A DNA stretch of 6,648 nucleotides from Nitrososphaerota archaeon (GTDB taxonomy: Archaea > Thermoproteota > Nitrososphaeria > Nitrososphaerales > Nitrosopumilaceae), in assembly GCA_016200035.1 (NCBI GenBank), contig JACQFM010000043.1, positions 1 to 6,648 of the forward strand, given 5' to 3'. A model generated the notes under the pieces. That model saw only the letters and a list, made by a program, of their open reading frames with translations. It was not told the DNA's origin and did not search any database. Position 1 is the stretch's first letter. Every line of letters starts with the position of its first letter. Of the stretch, positions 6,369 through 6,648 are shown piece after piece. The position numbers were made by a program, and so were the translations under genes.

Positions 6369-6648
6369 TCACATAGCAACTAACTTTACATGATCTATTC
6401 TTCTGTTTGTCTTAAAATCTCTAGTCATTACATCAACCTTATCCGCTTGACCATGTAACAAAAAGAGCTCCATACACTTATTCCCATCCACCTTGCTGTG
6501 CAGATGTGTGTCAATGAGATCTTCATAGTTATGTTTAATTCCTGTAACTATCTGTTCAGACACTTCATCATGAACAACCATCAATATGGCATGGATTACA
6601 CCTGAAAGATTTGTTCTTTGTTTTTCTTCTGAAATTAAATTTCTGATA
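6369..6648 (-). CDS. NikR/CopG-like ribbon-helix-helix regulator (5' end cut by window)
   Basis: Likely a metal-responsive DNA-binding regulator. The frame runs open from the TGA at 6369-6371 to the window edge, giving 92 residues; the DNA-binding N-terminal part lies outside. The visible part begins IRNLISEEKQRTNLSGVIHA and is the C-terminal ACT-like domain of the NikR family: a first strand reaching VVHDE, then KHNYEDLIDTHLHSKVDGNK just before Cys, then MELFLLHG and RIDHVKL. Aligned without gaps to E. coli NikR, the nickel ligands His76, His87 and Cys95 are matched (codons at 6531-6533, 6498-6500 and 6474-6476), but the His89 position is Lys (6492-6494) and an extra His sits at position 85. 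Nickel binding is therefore uncertain, and no symbol is given. A TTG at 6584 would start inside the domain and is unlikely to be the start. Confidence 0.82.
   Translation of the reverse strand, partial: IRNLISEEKQRTNLSGVIHAILMVVHDEVSEQIVTGIKHNYEDLIDTHLHSKVDGNKCMELFLLHGQADKVDVMTRDFKTNRRIDHVKLVAM

Overview
The window is a compact, AT-rich archaeal housekeeping locus, most likely from the Nitrososphaerota (Thaumarchaeota, the ammonia-oxidising lineage and relatives). Four things point there: a rotary A/V-type ATP synthase with separate E, A, B and D genes, TATA-type promoters sitting where leaderless mRNAs would start, the zinc-containing regulatory chain of aspartate transcarbamoylase (PyrI), and a NikR/CopG-like regulator. 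The assignment to this phylum rests on overall impression of the proteins and gene neighbourhood and was not tested by a search.

Left part (1-4879): an ATP synthase gene block on the + strand, in the order E (5' end cut by the window), A, B, D, a 43-residue helical small protein, and K (the membrane c-ring proteolipid). The E-to-small-protein genes are nearly fused: a 5 nt gap, a 4 nt TTGA overlap, a 0 nt gap and a 1 nt TAATG overlap. atpA and atpB both begin with TTG. A 53 nt gap before atpK holds a good TATA box, so the proteolipid, needed in many copies per complex, probably has its own promoter. Subunits C, F, I and a normal-length H are not in this window; they may lie upstream or elsewhere.

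Middle part (4881-6317): pyrI (- strand) and pyrB (+ strand), the regulatory and catalytic chains of aspartate transcarbamoylase, which makes carbamoyl-aspartate in pyrimidine synthesis. They are head to head across only 42 bp, with two TATA-like elements that interlock, and pyrB has a run of nine T within its first six codons. pyrI converges on atpK with a single base between the stop codons.

Right part (6318-6648): a 51 bp convergent spacer, then the C-terminal part of a NikR-like ribbon-helix-helix regulator on the - strand, cut by the window end. It keeps three of the four nickel ligands of the E. coli protein but has Lys in place of the fourth.

No RNA genes, mobile elements, CRISPR arrays or long repeats were seen. 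Most of the window is conserved core metabolism. The points worth following up are the 43-residue protein in the ATP synthase operon, the interlocked pyrI/pyrB promoters with the T9 tract, and the altered metal site of the NikR-like protein.
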